The position numbers and the translations under genes are program-made. From Adiantum capillus-veneris (lineage: Eukaryota > Streptophyta > Polypodiopsida > Polypodiales > Pteridaceae), in the NCBI GenBank assembly GCA_014529385.2, contig CM043945.1, positions 95,146,112-95,210,111 on the forward strand: a stretch of DNA of 64,000 nucleotides, written 5' to 3'. Positions 11,027-21,479 of this stretch are shown piece by piece. Position 1 is the first letter of the stretch. Each line of letters opens with the position of its first letter. The notes under the pieces were generated by a model. The model did not search any database. It had not been told where the DNA came from and saw nothing but the letters and a program-made list of their open reading frames with translations.

Positions 11027-11704
11027 CTACTGGGCTGCACTAACCCTGTATGGTGGTCTATTCGGTGGACTAGAACCTGGCACAAGATCTATAGTATGAT
11101 CCTCAGGTCTCTTAGGAGGTAACTCCCCTGGCAAAGAGTCCGAAAAACAATCACTGAAACCACTCAAAAAAGTTGACCTGTCTTTATCTAAGGTAGACAA
11201 ATTAGATACAACTTGAGGTACTTCTTTTGCAAAGATCAAGTACGCAGAAAGATGATTCTTTATTACAGATGAAATAGCAGAAGCAGAAACAATTGGAACA
11301 GACTCGCCTTTAAGCTTTACATCAAGGACATGAATCTTTCCTCTATGTACAAGGGTGATCTTTTTGTTGTAAGTATCCACCATAGCATGCAACCTGTAAC
11401 ACCATGGGATACCCAATAACACATCACAGCCCTCAAGCGGCATAATATGAAACTCTTCCGCATCGACATAACTCTGAATGTGCAGATGAAGCTTTCCTAG
11501 AATGGGAGTAACAGGCTCTGAATGTCCTGGGCATGCCAAACCTGCTTCCCCTGTCATACCCATCTCCTCTACACGAATGCCCAACTTTGATGCCAATTCT
11601 GGTGATATGAAATTTGCACGGGCTCCTGGATCAAAGAAAACTAACACTGTCTGGTCTCTAACTTTGCCCCAAGCTCTACACAGCTCCGTGGCATCTGTGT
11701 TTGG
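11027..11704 (-). pseudogene. Copy B aspartic protease and protease-RT linker
   Basis: About 206 residues. FFDPGARANFIS carries the D-x-G active loop in the D-P-G form seen in plant gypsy proteases; ILGKLHLHIQ and CDVLLGIPWCYRL are the following strands. Linker sequence ELPPKRPEDHTIDLVPG and PPNRPPYRVSAAQ leads to RT. It would cut the gag-pol precursor in the particle. Separated from gag by a stop at about 11705. Confidence 0.85.
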
Positions 11705-12710
11705 CTAATCTCCAACCAAATCTGGAACAAGTCCTGCACTTGGCTTTGGCTTCTTCCCTTTATGGTCTGACTTGTCATCTTTATCCTGTGACTTCCTCTG
11801 TGGGCACTCATTTGCAAAGTGTCCTTGTTCACAAATGTAGCATTTCTTGGCCTCCCTAAGAGCTTTCCTTTCTTGAAAAGTTTTGCCAGAAAAATGCCTT
11901 TTTTGTCCTTGTCCTCGTTCCGAAGAAGATTTAGACTGCTTCTTGGACGTATCAGCTTCTCGAGTGGAGGGCTTCTTTGCAGGAGACTCAGAAGGCTTTG
12001 CTACAACATTGCCCTTGGCTGAAAACTCTTTGCCCTGGGACCCTTTCTTGTGGCTATTAAATCCATCCGAATCTCCCTTCGACAGATTACTGGCCACCCT
12101 TGCATTCTCTATCAACTGAAACATATTCATGACAGTAGTCTTTGTGCAATAGTCCCTGATTTTCTTGGGCAATCCGCAACAGTACTTCTCAATCTGTTCT
12201 GACAATGGCACAAACCTGTAAGAGGTGACTGGCAATAGTGCGGCCCAAAACCGTTTATTGTACTCTTCCAGATCCGCACACTGTTTAGCATTCAACTCGT
12301 GCCATTCCGTCATTACATCCACTTCAAAAGTGTTTGTCAACCATGCAGGCGCAAAAAGTTGTTTGAATTGGACCCACGTTGTTGGGGTCAACAATGCGGT
12401 CCACCATTGGAGCGCATTCCCTTTCAAGAAAGTGGCAGCCTTGCGTATCTTTGAAGATTCCGTGAAGTTGCCTCCAGCATAAGCTGCATCGAACTGCTGT
12501 ATAAAGGTCAAAGCCTTTAATTGGTCCTCAGTTCCTCTGAAAGTTTCAAACTTCACTCCCTGCCCACCTTCCTTGTAATCCTTAGGCTGACTCAAAGGAG
12601 CCACATTATCATAAATAGGTGCCTGTAGCAATGGTGCTCCATGAGTGTTCATTCCAGCACTCGCATAAACTGTTTTCCTTGTCATATTTGCATTTTGTAC
12701 GTATGGCTGC
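11705..12710 (-). pseudogene. Copy B gag, capsid and nucleocapsid part
   Basis: A 326-residue open frame plus the residues up to the copy C insertion. Capsid core: DYKEGGQGVKFETFRG, LTFIQQFDAAYAGGNF, LQWWTALLTP, CGLPKKIRDYC. The C-terminal part is lysine-rich with one knuckle CYICEQGHFANEC, which has C-x2-C-x3-H-x4-C spacing, one residue shorter than usual. The frame runs straight into the N-terminal part at 19200 if copy C and one GCTGC are removed. Confidence 0.9.
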
Positions 12711-13247
12711 TGTCACAAAGTGATGACGTGGCGGACAACAGAAAGCCTAAAATTCCTGCAAACCCTAATTTTTGCCAAAAACCCTAAATTCCGGAAATCG
12801 CGGAGGCGGATTATTTATTTTTATTTTTATAAAAAAAATTTTGAAAAATGATGAGCGACGCGAATTTTGCTTTTGCTTTTTTATAAAAAAAAAGAGAAAA
12901 GACTCTCTAAGAGAGAGAGAGAGAACTGATGCTTTTGATTTTAAAAGCTTTTGGGGCTCTGCTTTTGGGCATCCCCTGTAACCTTTAAATTAGTGGTGAG
13001 GGCCTCACTTCTCAGAGCATCTGGACGCAGAGTCTGAGAGTGAAACCCTAACCGCTCTCTTGTACTTTGATGATTGATTAATATAAAAAGAAATACCGAA
13101 AGGGGCGCCAGTCTTTGGGGCCAATATCTCTAGGCACGGAACTCCGCCGGGCCAGTGCAAATCTATTGTGATCTGTGAATTGTTTTGAAGTGGTTATTTG
13201 GTGCTGTCGCGGTTGATTCTTGACTTGGAGTGTCCAAGTCTGTTACA
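12711..13247 (+). repeat. Copy C 5' LTR
   Basis: 537 bp, TGTCACAAAG to TGTTACA. Contains an A/T-rich stretch (12815-12900), a short GA run, a TATA-like ATTAATATAAAAAG (about 13076-13090) and, directly after it, the shared motif AAATACCGAAAGGGGCGCCA (13091-13110). Confidence 0.95.
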
Positions 13248-13248
13248 G

Positions 13249-13260
13249 TGGTATCAGAGC
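13249..13260 (+). other. Primer binding site of copy C (initiator Met-tRNA)
   Basis: TGGTATCAGAGC one base after the LTR end, the complement of the initiator Met-tRNA 3' end. Confidence 0.95.
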
Positions 13261-13317
13261 ACGGCCGATTTCTCTTCTACGGGAAATCCGATCCCCGAAT
13301 TTTTTTCCGCGGCACCT

Positions 13318-14876
13318 ATGGCTTCAGGCAATGATCAGTCGACTCCCTCTGCATCTGGAGATGCGGGCTGGGATCACAACGAAGATTCAGGCAGAGAGTA
13401 TGGCCCGCCTTGGCCTACTTAGGCGGAGCGGCGAGAGATAGAGCGTCGCCAGTTGATCAGCGATGCAACAAAGATGATGCTCAATTTTGCCAAGGACCCG
13501 AAGATGGCAAAATATATGAACCAGACCTCTTTGAAAGAGGTACAGATGGAGTGGCAGAGAACCACAACACCACTCCCGAAACCCGCTCTCAAGAAACCTT
13601 CTGCCTCCAAGAAATATACGGAGAAGGAACTGGAGAACGTGGTTGATGCACGGATTGCTCAGCTTTTCGACGTGCAAAAGAAAGACAAACAGCACGGCAA
13701 AAAGCAGAAGAAAGGCACTGACTTCCCGGGATATTTGGGTCGTCGGTTGACATTTGACAAGGCAAAGAAACGGAAGAAGCGTGTTCGATTTGAAGGAGTA
13801 CCCAGTTCTTCTTCTTCTTCTTCTGACAGTTCTTCTAGCTCCTCGGATTAGAGCGAAGAAGACAGAAACAGCAAAAAGCGAAGCAAGACACAAAGCTTCG
13901 GAAAGGGCAAGAAAAAGGCAAAGAAGGCTACATCTCGCCCAGAGACTGACAGTTCTACTGAGGACTCGTCTACAGACAGCTCACATTCCGATGACGAGTT
14001 TTATGCGAACAAGAAGAATTTTTACAAAGCCAACCAGTATGACTTTCTCGAAGATAAAAGCAAGAAAGTCCGAGAGTTTAAGGAAGGTGGCCACTCGATC
14101 AAGTTTGATACTTTTCAGGATACTCAGATGCTTCGAAGGCTTTGTCTTTTATACAGCAGTTTGACATCGCTTTCGCGGGAGGACGCTATTCAGAGCACTC
14201 CAAGATTCGGAGAGCTGCCTCTTACTTTGAGGGGAATGCTCGTACTTGGTGGTCCACGCTTCTATTAAGCAAGACTGTGCCAGTTACATGGCTGAAATTC
14301 AAGAGGCTTTTTATTTCTTCTTGGTTGACTCAAGAGTTTGAGCGAGATATACGAGCTGCTTGGAACCATCTTCGGATGACCAAGAAAGATACAATCAATG
14401 CTTATTGTGAAAGATTCTGGAGCTCTTTTCTACCCGCCTCTTCATTCAAGAAGATCTCATTCAGAGAACAGATTGAGCGGTTTACCTTGGGTCTACCTAC
14501 AGAGATCCGAGATCACTGCTTGGAACAGAAGTCAGCTTCTATTCAGGAGTTGATGAGTCATGCAAAGCGGGGCTTTGCCATTCACTCTGGCAGTCTGACC
14601 TACCCCACAGATGAGGCCATGACACGAGCCGAACAGACTTCTGGGAATGAACGTAGAAAGAAAAAGAGCAACCCAGAGAAAAAGGATGCACAACCCAAGC
14701 TTACTCCTGAGGAGCGAGCTCGCTTCATCAGAGAGGGGAAGTGCTTTGGATGCGGGGAACATGGACATATTTCCGCAAAGTGCCCTGATAAGGCACAGAA
14801 AGAACAGAATGATAAAGACGACGACAGGTCTGAGAGTTCGAGAGCAGCTGAGGAATGTGGCAGAAAAGGCAGATAG
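13318..14876 (+). pseudogene. Copy C gag
   Basis: Starts MASGNDQSTPSASGD. A TAG at about 13420 and another at 13849 (after a serine run) interrupt the first frame, and a frameshift near 14115-14140 moves the capsid core to a second frame (14142-14876, 244 residues). That frame has SFIQQFDIAFAGGRYSE, RTWWSTLLLSKT, RFTLGLPTEIRDHC and the knuckle CFGCGEHGHISAKC, followed by an acidic/charged tail. Protein identity is clear; it cannot be made as one chain. Confidence 0.9.
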
Positions 14877-15497
14877 AAAAGCAGAACTGGTACCACATGG
14901 CGTGGGACCTGCACCGAATCTAATGAATGAAAGTACAAACTTTGCCGCTTTCGGGGCAAGGTGAAGGATCAGGAAGCTCTTTTGAAGGAGCCAAGGCCAA
15001 CTTCTTTTCACTTGGAATTGGCAGCTCGATTTGGAACTACGCCCGACAGACTGACGCCACAGGCGGAGGTAGTTCAACTGGCACCCGGATGGGATGTTGC
15101 CATTACACCGAGCATTGGCAAACTTCGTTTGCAATGACGGGGGTGTTCAGGGCACGTGAGTGACGTTCTACTCGGGATCCCTTGGTACCACAAGAACTAC
15201 GCCGTGGTTGACTACCGGGCCGAGAAAGCGACTTTGACAAATGAAGGGCTTAGAGATTGTACTTCATGAACTTCAGTTTTCTTACTCATTCTTTTGGGAG
15301 AACTGAACGATGGATAAAGGTTGAATATGTTTTGACCTGAAGAAAAGAACGCCAAGATTTTTTTTATTTTTTTTTTCTCCACGCTCATGCCGATTGCTTT
15401 TGAGAGGGCTTGAAGATCATACCATTGATCTGATATCTGGAAGCACGCCACGGATCGGCCACCTTATCGTGTGAGCTGAGTACAGAATGAAAAGATT
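14877..15497 (+). pseudogene. Copy C protease region (remnant)
   Basis: Between gag and RT. Short matches LELAARFGTTPD, IGKLRLQ, DVLLGIPWYHKNYAVVDY fit the protease of element B, but the D-x-G loop is not visible and frames change at about 15145 and 15350, where an A/T homopolymer run also sits. Confidence 0.65.
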
Positions 15498-16073
15498 ATG
15501 AACTCAGTGAAAGACCTCTTGGAAAAGGGTCTTGTCCAGCCTAGTACTTCACCGTATTGCTCTCCAATGTTGTTGGTTTTGAAGAAAGACGGATCTTGGA
15601 GAATGTACATCGATTATAGCACTCTCAACGAAATCACCATCAAGAACAGATTTCCGATTCCTAGGATCGATGATATTCTCGACAGGTTACAGGGATCCTC
15701 GTGCTTTGGCAGGATTGACTTGAAGAGTGGATATCATCAGATCAGGATAGCACCAGGAGATGTCTACAAGACAGCTTTTCGGACGACTTTTGGGTTATTT
15801 GAGTTTTTGGTGATGCCTTTTGGCTTAACCAATGCTCCTGCGACATTTAACCGGATGATGGACAGGATTTTTCGAGAGTACAGACTATTTGTTGGCACTT
15901 TCTTTGACGACATCATTGTTTTCTCCAAGAATGAGGCAGAACACAGAGATCATCTGCTTCAAGTCTTTCAGGCATTACGAGATCACACGTTAGTGATTAA
16001 TGCAAAGAAAAGTGAATTTTTCCTACTAGAGATACACCTTTTGGGACACATTGTGTCAGCAGCAGGAGTGTGA
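15498..16073 (+). pseudogene. Copy C reverse transcriptase
   Basis: 191 residues open: [68 protein letters not shown], catalytic FFDDIIVFSK, and HLLGHIVSAAGV. A TGA at 16071-16073 separates it from the RNase H frame, which continues in the same frame. The polymerase active site itself is intact. Confidence 0.9.
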
Positions 16074-16850
16074 ATGGACCCGGCCAAGATAGAGACTATC
16101 TGTGATTGGCCCGATTTGAGGAATGTCCATGAAGTTAGAAGCTTCTTGGGACTGTGTTCGTACTATAGGCGGTTCATACGAAAGTTTGTAGAGGTTGCTT
16201 CCCCTTTGCATACCTTGACACAGAAAGGAGTACCTTTTTCGTGGGGACCCACAGAGGTGACTGCCTTTCGGACATTGAAAGAGAAATTGACTACGAGACC
16301 TATTTTGACTTTGCCGGAATTGCAGAAGTCATTTGAAGTATATTGTGATGCTTGTGGTCGTAGTCTGGGTGCGGTCTTGATGCAAGAAGGCCATGTCATA
16401 GCTTACGAGAGCCGTTTGTTCTCTAGGCCGCAGATGACAGCACAGATCTATGGGAAAGAGCTTTTGGCGGTTATCCACGCTCTTACTCAGTGGCGGCATT
16501 ACCTACTCGGAGCGGATTTTACTGTCTTTACAGACCATCAGAGTTTGCGCTACTTCTTGTCACAGAAGCAGCTTTCGGAAAAACAGATGCGGTGGGCGAA
16601 CATCTTGTCACAGTTCCACTTCCAGATTGTCCATGTGCAGGGACAGAAGAATGTGGTGGCAGATGCTTTGTCTCGGAAACCGTTGGTTCTGGCTATTTCT
16701 GCGATACATCATAGGAGCTTCGAGGATATGGTCGATCAGTATGCCACAGATACAGGTTTTGCAGATATTTTCACACGGATACGGGATGGGGAGACAGTAG
16801 CTGGATACACCCTTCGGGAAGGCTACTTGATGAAAAAGACTATGTTGTGA
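16074..16850 (+). pseudogene. Copy C RT connection and RNase H
   Basis: 258 residues: tether [27 protein letters not shown], then RNase H with [48 protein letters not shown], and the spacer before integrase. Same frame as RT and integrase; bounded by in-frame TGA codons at 16071 and 16848. Confidence 0.9.
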
Positions 16851-17450
16851 GTTACACAGCCGTTGAGGGAAAAGGTTATGATTGATTGCCACTGTCCACC
16901 TTTTACGGGTCACCGCGGCATTGCTACCACCATGAAAGGGGTAGAGAGAGATTTCTTTTGGCGGAGACTGAAGAAGGATGTGGAAGAGTTTGTGCGCAGT
17001 TGCTTAGTATGCCAGAAGGTCAAGTTTGACAGGCATAAGGCACAGGGATTGTTACAGCCTTTACCCATACCCACCCGCCCCTGGGAAAATATTGAAATGG
17101 ATTTCATTTTTTTTTATCTCCCGAGAATACAGAATGATCACGATGATTTTCCGATTACATGGCACGCCTGAGACGATTGTCTCTGACAGAGACCCCAGAT
17201 TTATGAGTTTGTTTTGGAAGGCAATTTGGGAGAACATTGGCACGCGGTTGCAGTTCTCGTCATCGTTCCACTTGCAGACTGACGGGCAATCTGAGATTGC
17301 CAATTCAGTGATTTTAGATTTATTGAAGTCTTGTATCTCGCATCAGCAGACTCAATGGGAAAAGAACTTACCTTTGGTGGAATTTGCCTACAATAACACG
17401 ATACACTCTTCGACGGGGAAGACGCCATGAGAGATTGTTGAAACTGCTGC
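16851..17450 (+). pseudogene. Copy C integrase, zinc finger and core with deletion
   Basis: Zinc finger CHCPPFTGHRGIATT and SCLVCQKVKFDR. After MDFIF the chain goes to YLPRIQN and then, at about 17145-17152, jumps to the FRLHGTPETIV segment, missing the block that normally holds VVDRFSK and the first catalytic Asp. The second Asp (SDRDPRF) and Glu (DGQSEIAN) remain, in a shifted frame (17026-17430). Copy A has the same junction. Confidence 0.85.
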
Positions 17451-18053
17451 GAAGGTTCCATCCTTCCTGAGCACGAAAGATTAGAAATTTGAAGCGGATG
17501 AATATTCGCGAGATTTGGATACGGCTTTTGCCAAGGTTCGCGAGACTTTACAGAAGTCTCAAGAACGAGAGAAAAAGGCAACGGATCGCCATCGTCGCGA
17601 CTGGAAACTGAAGGAGGATGATTGGGTGCTCTTACTTTTGAGAAGGCACGCCTAAGAAAGAAAAAGGGAAAGGAGAGGCTTTTTCCAAAGCTTAGTATGT
17701 GATACTACGGACCTTTCGAGATTACTGACAAGATAAATGATGTCTCCTTCCAATTGAAACTGCCAGATACTTGGAGGATTCACAATGCATTGCATGTGAG
17801 TCTCTTGAACCCTGTTAAGGGTGATGTGCCTGATGATGGGGAGCCTGATGAGCAACCTGAAGTGGAAGAAAACGAGGAGATCCTTGTTCCTGAACAGATT
17901 TTGGCACATAACGATACGAAGAAAGGTAAAGTCCGAAGGCGGTTCTTGATTTAGTTCAAGAACTTTCCTGCATTTGATGCGAAGTGGATGGGGGAGGAGG
18001 ACCTAGCAGATACTCCTCGGATTGTGAAACTTTACCTCGATGTTTTGGTTTAG
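17451..18053 (+). pseudogene. Copy C integrase C-terminal region with chromodomain-like tail
   Basis: Decayed but recognisable: a core-tail region, NALHVSLLNPVKGDVPDD, EEILVPEQILAH, then RRFLI-stop-FKNFPAFDAKWMGEEDLADTP, matching the tail of element B. Ends at the TAG 18051-18053. Confidence 0.8.
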
Positions 18054-18647
18054 CATAGTCTACTCCAAACGGAACCCAGAAACTCAGCTTGGCCGAAGAT
18101 CTGGTGCAGTGGGATGCACAAGAGGGGAGTCACTCCACTCCTTTGTCAACAGATGCCTCGATTTTGATACTAAAGTCACTGATGTCTCTTTGAGCTTCAG
18201 GGATACTGAGAGCTGACAGTATTCTGCTGGATGACTTTATGAAATGGAATTCCTGATTATGATACTGATTTGTTCTTGACTTCTTGTGAGTGCAGGAACT
18301 GATAGACGAAATAACTGCAGCATTTTGGTCTGATTGATCTCGAATAGACATGGTTGCAATAGGGGTAAGTCAATCGGACATCGATGAGGTCCCGATTGGA
18401 CCTAGATGTGATTGCTAGCTACATTGCCGATAAATCATGGTCTAAGATCCGAATGAATGTTGAATGTCATGTGATGTCCTGTGATGTCTGGTGATGTCCT
18501 GTGATGTCGTGTGATGTGACTGTCGATTTTGTACATGTGCTAGATGTGTGTTCCTAGTACGTAGGTACTAACAGTCAGTGTCTGCTAAGACGGTTTATGG
18601 CTTTTGTCGGTTTTGCAGGCGTAATCGCGGTCGATTACAATGCTTTC
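18054..18647 (+). other. Copy C 3' noncoding region with GATGTC repeats
   Basis: About 590 bases without an ORF. At 18473-18530 the unit TGATGTCCTG or TGATGTCGTG is repeated about five times. A related cluster occurs in the same place in copy G (32300-32345, opposite strand), so it is a family feature rather than a chance repeat. Confidence 0.7.
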
Positions 18648-18659
18648 AAGAGGGGGGTA
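18648..18659 (+). other. Polypurine tract of copy C
   Basis: AAGAGGGGGGTA lies directly before the 3' LTR start TGTCACAAAG. Confidence 0.9.
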
Positions 18660-19194
18660 TGTCACAAAGTGATGACGTGGCGGACAACAGAAACCCTAAA
18701 ATTCCTGCAAACCCTAATTTTTGCCAAAAACCCTAAATTCCGGAAATCGCGGAGGCGGATTATTTATTTTTTATTTTTTTAAAAAAATTTTGGAAAATGA
18801 TGAGCGACGCGAATTTTGCTTTTGCTTTTAAAAAAAAAAAAAGAGAAAAGACTCTCTAAGAGAGAGAGAGAACTGATGCTTTTGATTTTAAAAGCTTTTG
18901 GGGCTCTGCTTTTGGGCATCCCCTGTAACCTTTAAATTAGTGGTGAGGGCCTCACTTCTCAGAGCATCTGGACGTAGAGTCTGAGAGTGAAACCCTAACC
19001 GCTCTCTTGTACTTTGATGATTGATTAATATAAAAAGAAATACCGAAAGGGGCGCCAGTCTTTGGGGCCAATATCTCTAGGCATGGAACTCCGCCGGGCC
19101 AGTGCAAATCTATTGTGATCTGTGAATTGTTTTGAAGTGGTTATTTGGTGCTGTCGCGGTTGATTCTTGACTTGGAGTGTCCAAGTCTGTTACA
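18660..19194 (+). repeat. Copy C 3' LTR
   Basis: 535 bp, near-identical to 12711-13247, followed at once by the target duplication GCTGC (19195-19199). Confidence 0.95.
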
Positions 19195-19877
19195 GCTGCG
19201 AAAAACCAACCATACCAAATTGTGTTCCAGGCACTCGAAACTGGCCATAGGCACCCTGAAAACCTGGTTGGACACCCATGTTCGCGTACATAGGGTTACC
19301 CATGCCTGTTTGCATTGTCCCGAACACATTCCCTGGCATATAACCTGTGGAAGGTCCAGCCATAGCTTGAAACACTGAACCACCTCCAAAATAACCAGGA
19401 TAAGTATTAGGTAATGGAAGGGTCTGACGCATAGCCTATTCATTGCTCCCTTGACCATTCACAAACGGTTCCTGTCCAGCTAAAGCAACCTTGACCATTC
19501 ACAAACGGTTCCTGTCCAGCTAAAGCAAGTTGCTTTGGATCATTGGACACCGCTAGTTGCTCAACCACATGGGCTTTCCCTCGAGCATCATGAGTCCTCT
19601 GCGCATTGGAAATCTCCTTTTCCTGCAACGGCTCAGTCATGCCCTGAGTAGGAGGCTGAAAACCCTATGTCAGAGCCTGTAAGAATTCTTGCATCCTTGG
19701 GTTGTTAGCCAACTGCTGAAACATGTCCATGCAAAAACGCAATTGAGTTCTAAACAACCTGTCCTCTTCTTGAAGAGTTGAAGGAATTTTCTCTGTGCCA
19801 TGTGAGGAAGATCCCTCTTCAGGTACTTGGTCTCTCTTCTCTGCCATATCGACAAGCTCTGTGTTGCTTTCACCCAC
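19195..19877 (-). pseudogene. Copy B gag, N-terminal part
   Basis: Starts with the ATG ending at 19877 (MGESNTELVDMAEKRDQ). It continues with LRFCMDMFQQLANNPRMQEF, a TAG at 19665-19667, and a Gly/Met/Pro-rich stretch (MAGPSTGYMPGNVFGTMQTG). A 40-bp tandem duplication (19449-19528) shifts the frame. The last residues join the capsid frame at 12710 when copy C is removed. Confidence 0.85.
19449..19528. repeat. 40-bp tandem duplication in copy B gag
   Basis: Two adjacent identical 40-bp units beginning CCTTGACCATTCACAAACGG. The length is not a multiple of three, so the second copy causes the frameshift in gag. Confidence 0.95.
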
Positions 19878-19914
19878 AACAATCCACGCTGCACTTTTTG
19901 AAGAAAAAGTGACT

Positions 19915-19932
19915 ATCCCGTCAATGGAACCA
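19915..19932 (-). other. Primer binding site of copy B, tRNA-Glu-like
   Basis: Minus strand reads TGGTTCCATTGACGGGAT directly after the LTR end. It does not fit initiator Met-tRNA. It agrees at 16 of 18 positions with the complement of a plant tRNA-Glu 3' end (TGGTTCCGTTGCCGGGAT, recalled from general knowledge). The other gypsy and copia elements here use initiator Met. Confidence 0.65.
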
Positions 19933-21474
19933 TATAACCGGCCTGTACAACGTAGAGGGCGGTACTATTTCAATTACCTCTTAACTTTACACAGAGCACT
20001 GAGAAGGGAAGAGAACACAGTTGCGTCCAGCGACTAGAATGTCACTGCGCACACGAGACCGACACCCTGTAGGCCCCAAAGACTGGCGCCCCTTTCGGTA
20101 TTTCTTTATTCAAATTAAAGTAGATGATCCGACCACTTAGCACAAGCTTTCACAAAGCTGTCCAAACCTGGCGAGGGCTGAAAACGCAGGTTTTCGACCT
20201 GATTTTGGCAGCATAACGGCATAAAAACCCCTGTAGCTCAAAAACACATGTCTAGGACGGATTCCCTCGATATCTGGAAGCTTTCTGGTGAGCTGTCACA
20301 GAAATTCAGTGGGCTGTAATTCTCTGTTTTTCACTGCCGGGAGCCCAAAAGCCTGTACACGCATCCCAAGGCTCTCACGAGGCTCCCTTGATGTTCCCTT
20401 GCAATTAAGGTGCGAAACCCTAAACCTGCAGAAAAACACAGCAGGCTGTAATTCCCTGTTTCGGATCGTTTTTAGTAGAGCGAACACGCCTACACGTGTC
20501 CCAAGGGCTCCCGCACGCAATGGGACAGTTCCCCTGTGAATTGGACGAGTTTTCACGCAAGAAAACTCTCCAAACTCGCAATCTTTCGTGATGGAACTGT
20601 GCGTACCTGTGGGGGATTAGCAATTAGCTAATCTGGTTCCTGTTCAGAAGGCTCTTGCCTTGGCAAACGCGCATAAACCCCCAGAGCTATACATAGGTCA
20701 AACGAGAAGCCCACTAGTGGGGCATAACATACTGTACGTAGGGGAGAAAGAGAGCAGTATGTAGCGTGCGGGGCATCACTCCAGCCACCATACTGTGCAT
20801 AGAGGGCAAGGTAAGCATTCCATAGCTTCTGTACCTGCTACGATCCACCTGAGGCTGAAAATGGCGCCCCCTTTGTTGATATGCAGCTCATTTTTGCCTC
20901 CCAAAGTGGCAGAATCGCTCACAGGCTTACGCGTCGCCCAGTTTCCGAGTTTGGGCTTTCCCTGCTAAAAATATCTCAACTGGTGCGTCAGTTGACTTGG
21001 CAGCAGAGCAATAAAATGTTCCCCTTGTCATTCCAAAGCTAATGACGCAAACACATTTTCCGGTCAAAAATAGCAGTTTCCTAAATTTTAGGAGATGCTT
21101 CCATGGCGTCCCTATCGGTCTCCTGACCATCATTGAAGACTACCATTTGACCAACATCTACAATGTGGGTTAATTTACTGGCCCCTTTCAACTTATAAAG
21201 TTGCAGTGACTTGACGAGTGGCCCAAATTCCAGTTTGGCGCACACGAGCTTCCATACTCATCAGAATTCAGTGCTAACTGGCCCAGGCAGTCCCTGTCTG
21301 ACCGACCTAGATCCCCGATGTGAGAAACCTATTTGGCTGCAGCCGTTTCACACTGGCCATGCAATGTCCACTTGCACCTTTTCAAGGGTTTTGGGACAAA
21401 CAAGTAAAAATAAAATAAATATATCTAATACTTATTTACGGAAGGCAACAGGAAAAATACACCTCCTGGTGACA
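19933..21474 (-). repeat. Copy B 5' LTR
   Basis: Pairs with 6524-8029. It differs by scattered transitions, lacks the 20-bp duplication and has about 56 extra bases near 20538-20592. Followed by target duplication CCAGC (21475-21479). Confidence 0.95.
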
Positions 21475-21479
21475 CCAGC

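Larger units (their letters stand above)
12711..19194 (+). mobile_element. Ty3/gypsy element, family Gypsy-1, copy C (complete, youngest in the nest)
   Basis: LTRs 12711-13247 and 18660-19194, target duplication GCTGC (12706-12710 and 19195-19199), initiator-Met primer site and polypurine tract. The two LTRs differ by a handful of substitutions and small indels in A, T or GA runs, so this is a recent insertion, consistent with its place inside copy B. Gag and pol have stops and frameshifts and the integrase core carries a deletion, so it must have moved with proteins supplied in trans or decayed soon after insertion. Confidence 0.97.
6524..21474 (-). mobile_element. Ty3/gypsy element, family Gypsy-2, copy B (complete, host of copy C)
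   Basis: Bounded by LTRs 6524-8029 (3') and 19933-21474 (5') in minus orientation, with target duplication CCAGC at 6519-6523 and 21475-21479. Internal order on the minus strand: primer site, gag, protease, RT, RNase H, integrase with chromodomain-like tail, polypurine tract. The element lies inside the 5' LTR of copy A and was itself hit in gag by copy C (12711-19194). By eye the two LTRs differ by roughly a few percent plus two indels, more than the LTRs of copy C, as nesting requires. Pol has stops and a frameshift. Confidence 0.95.
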
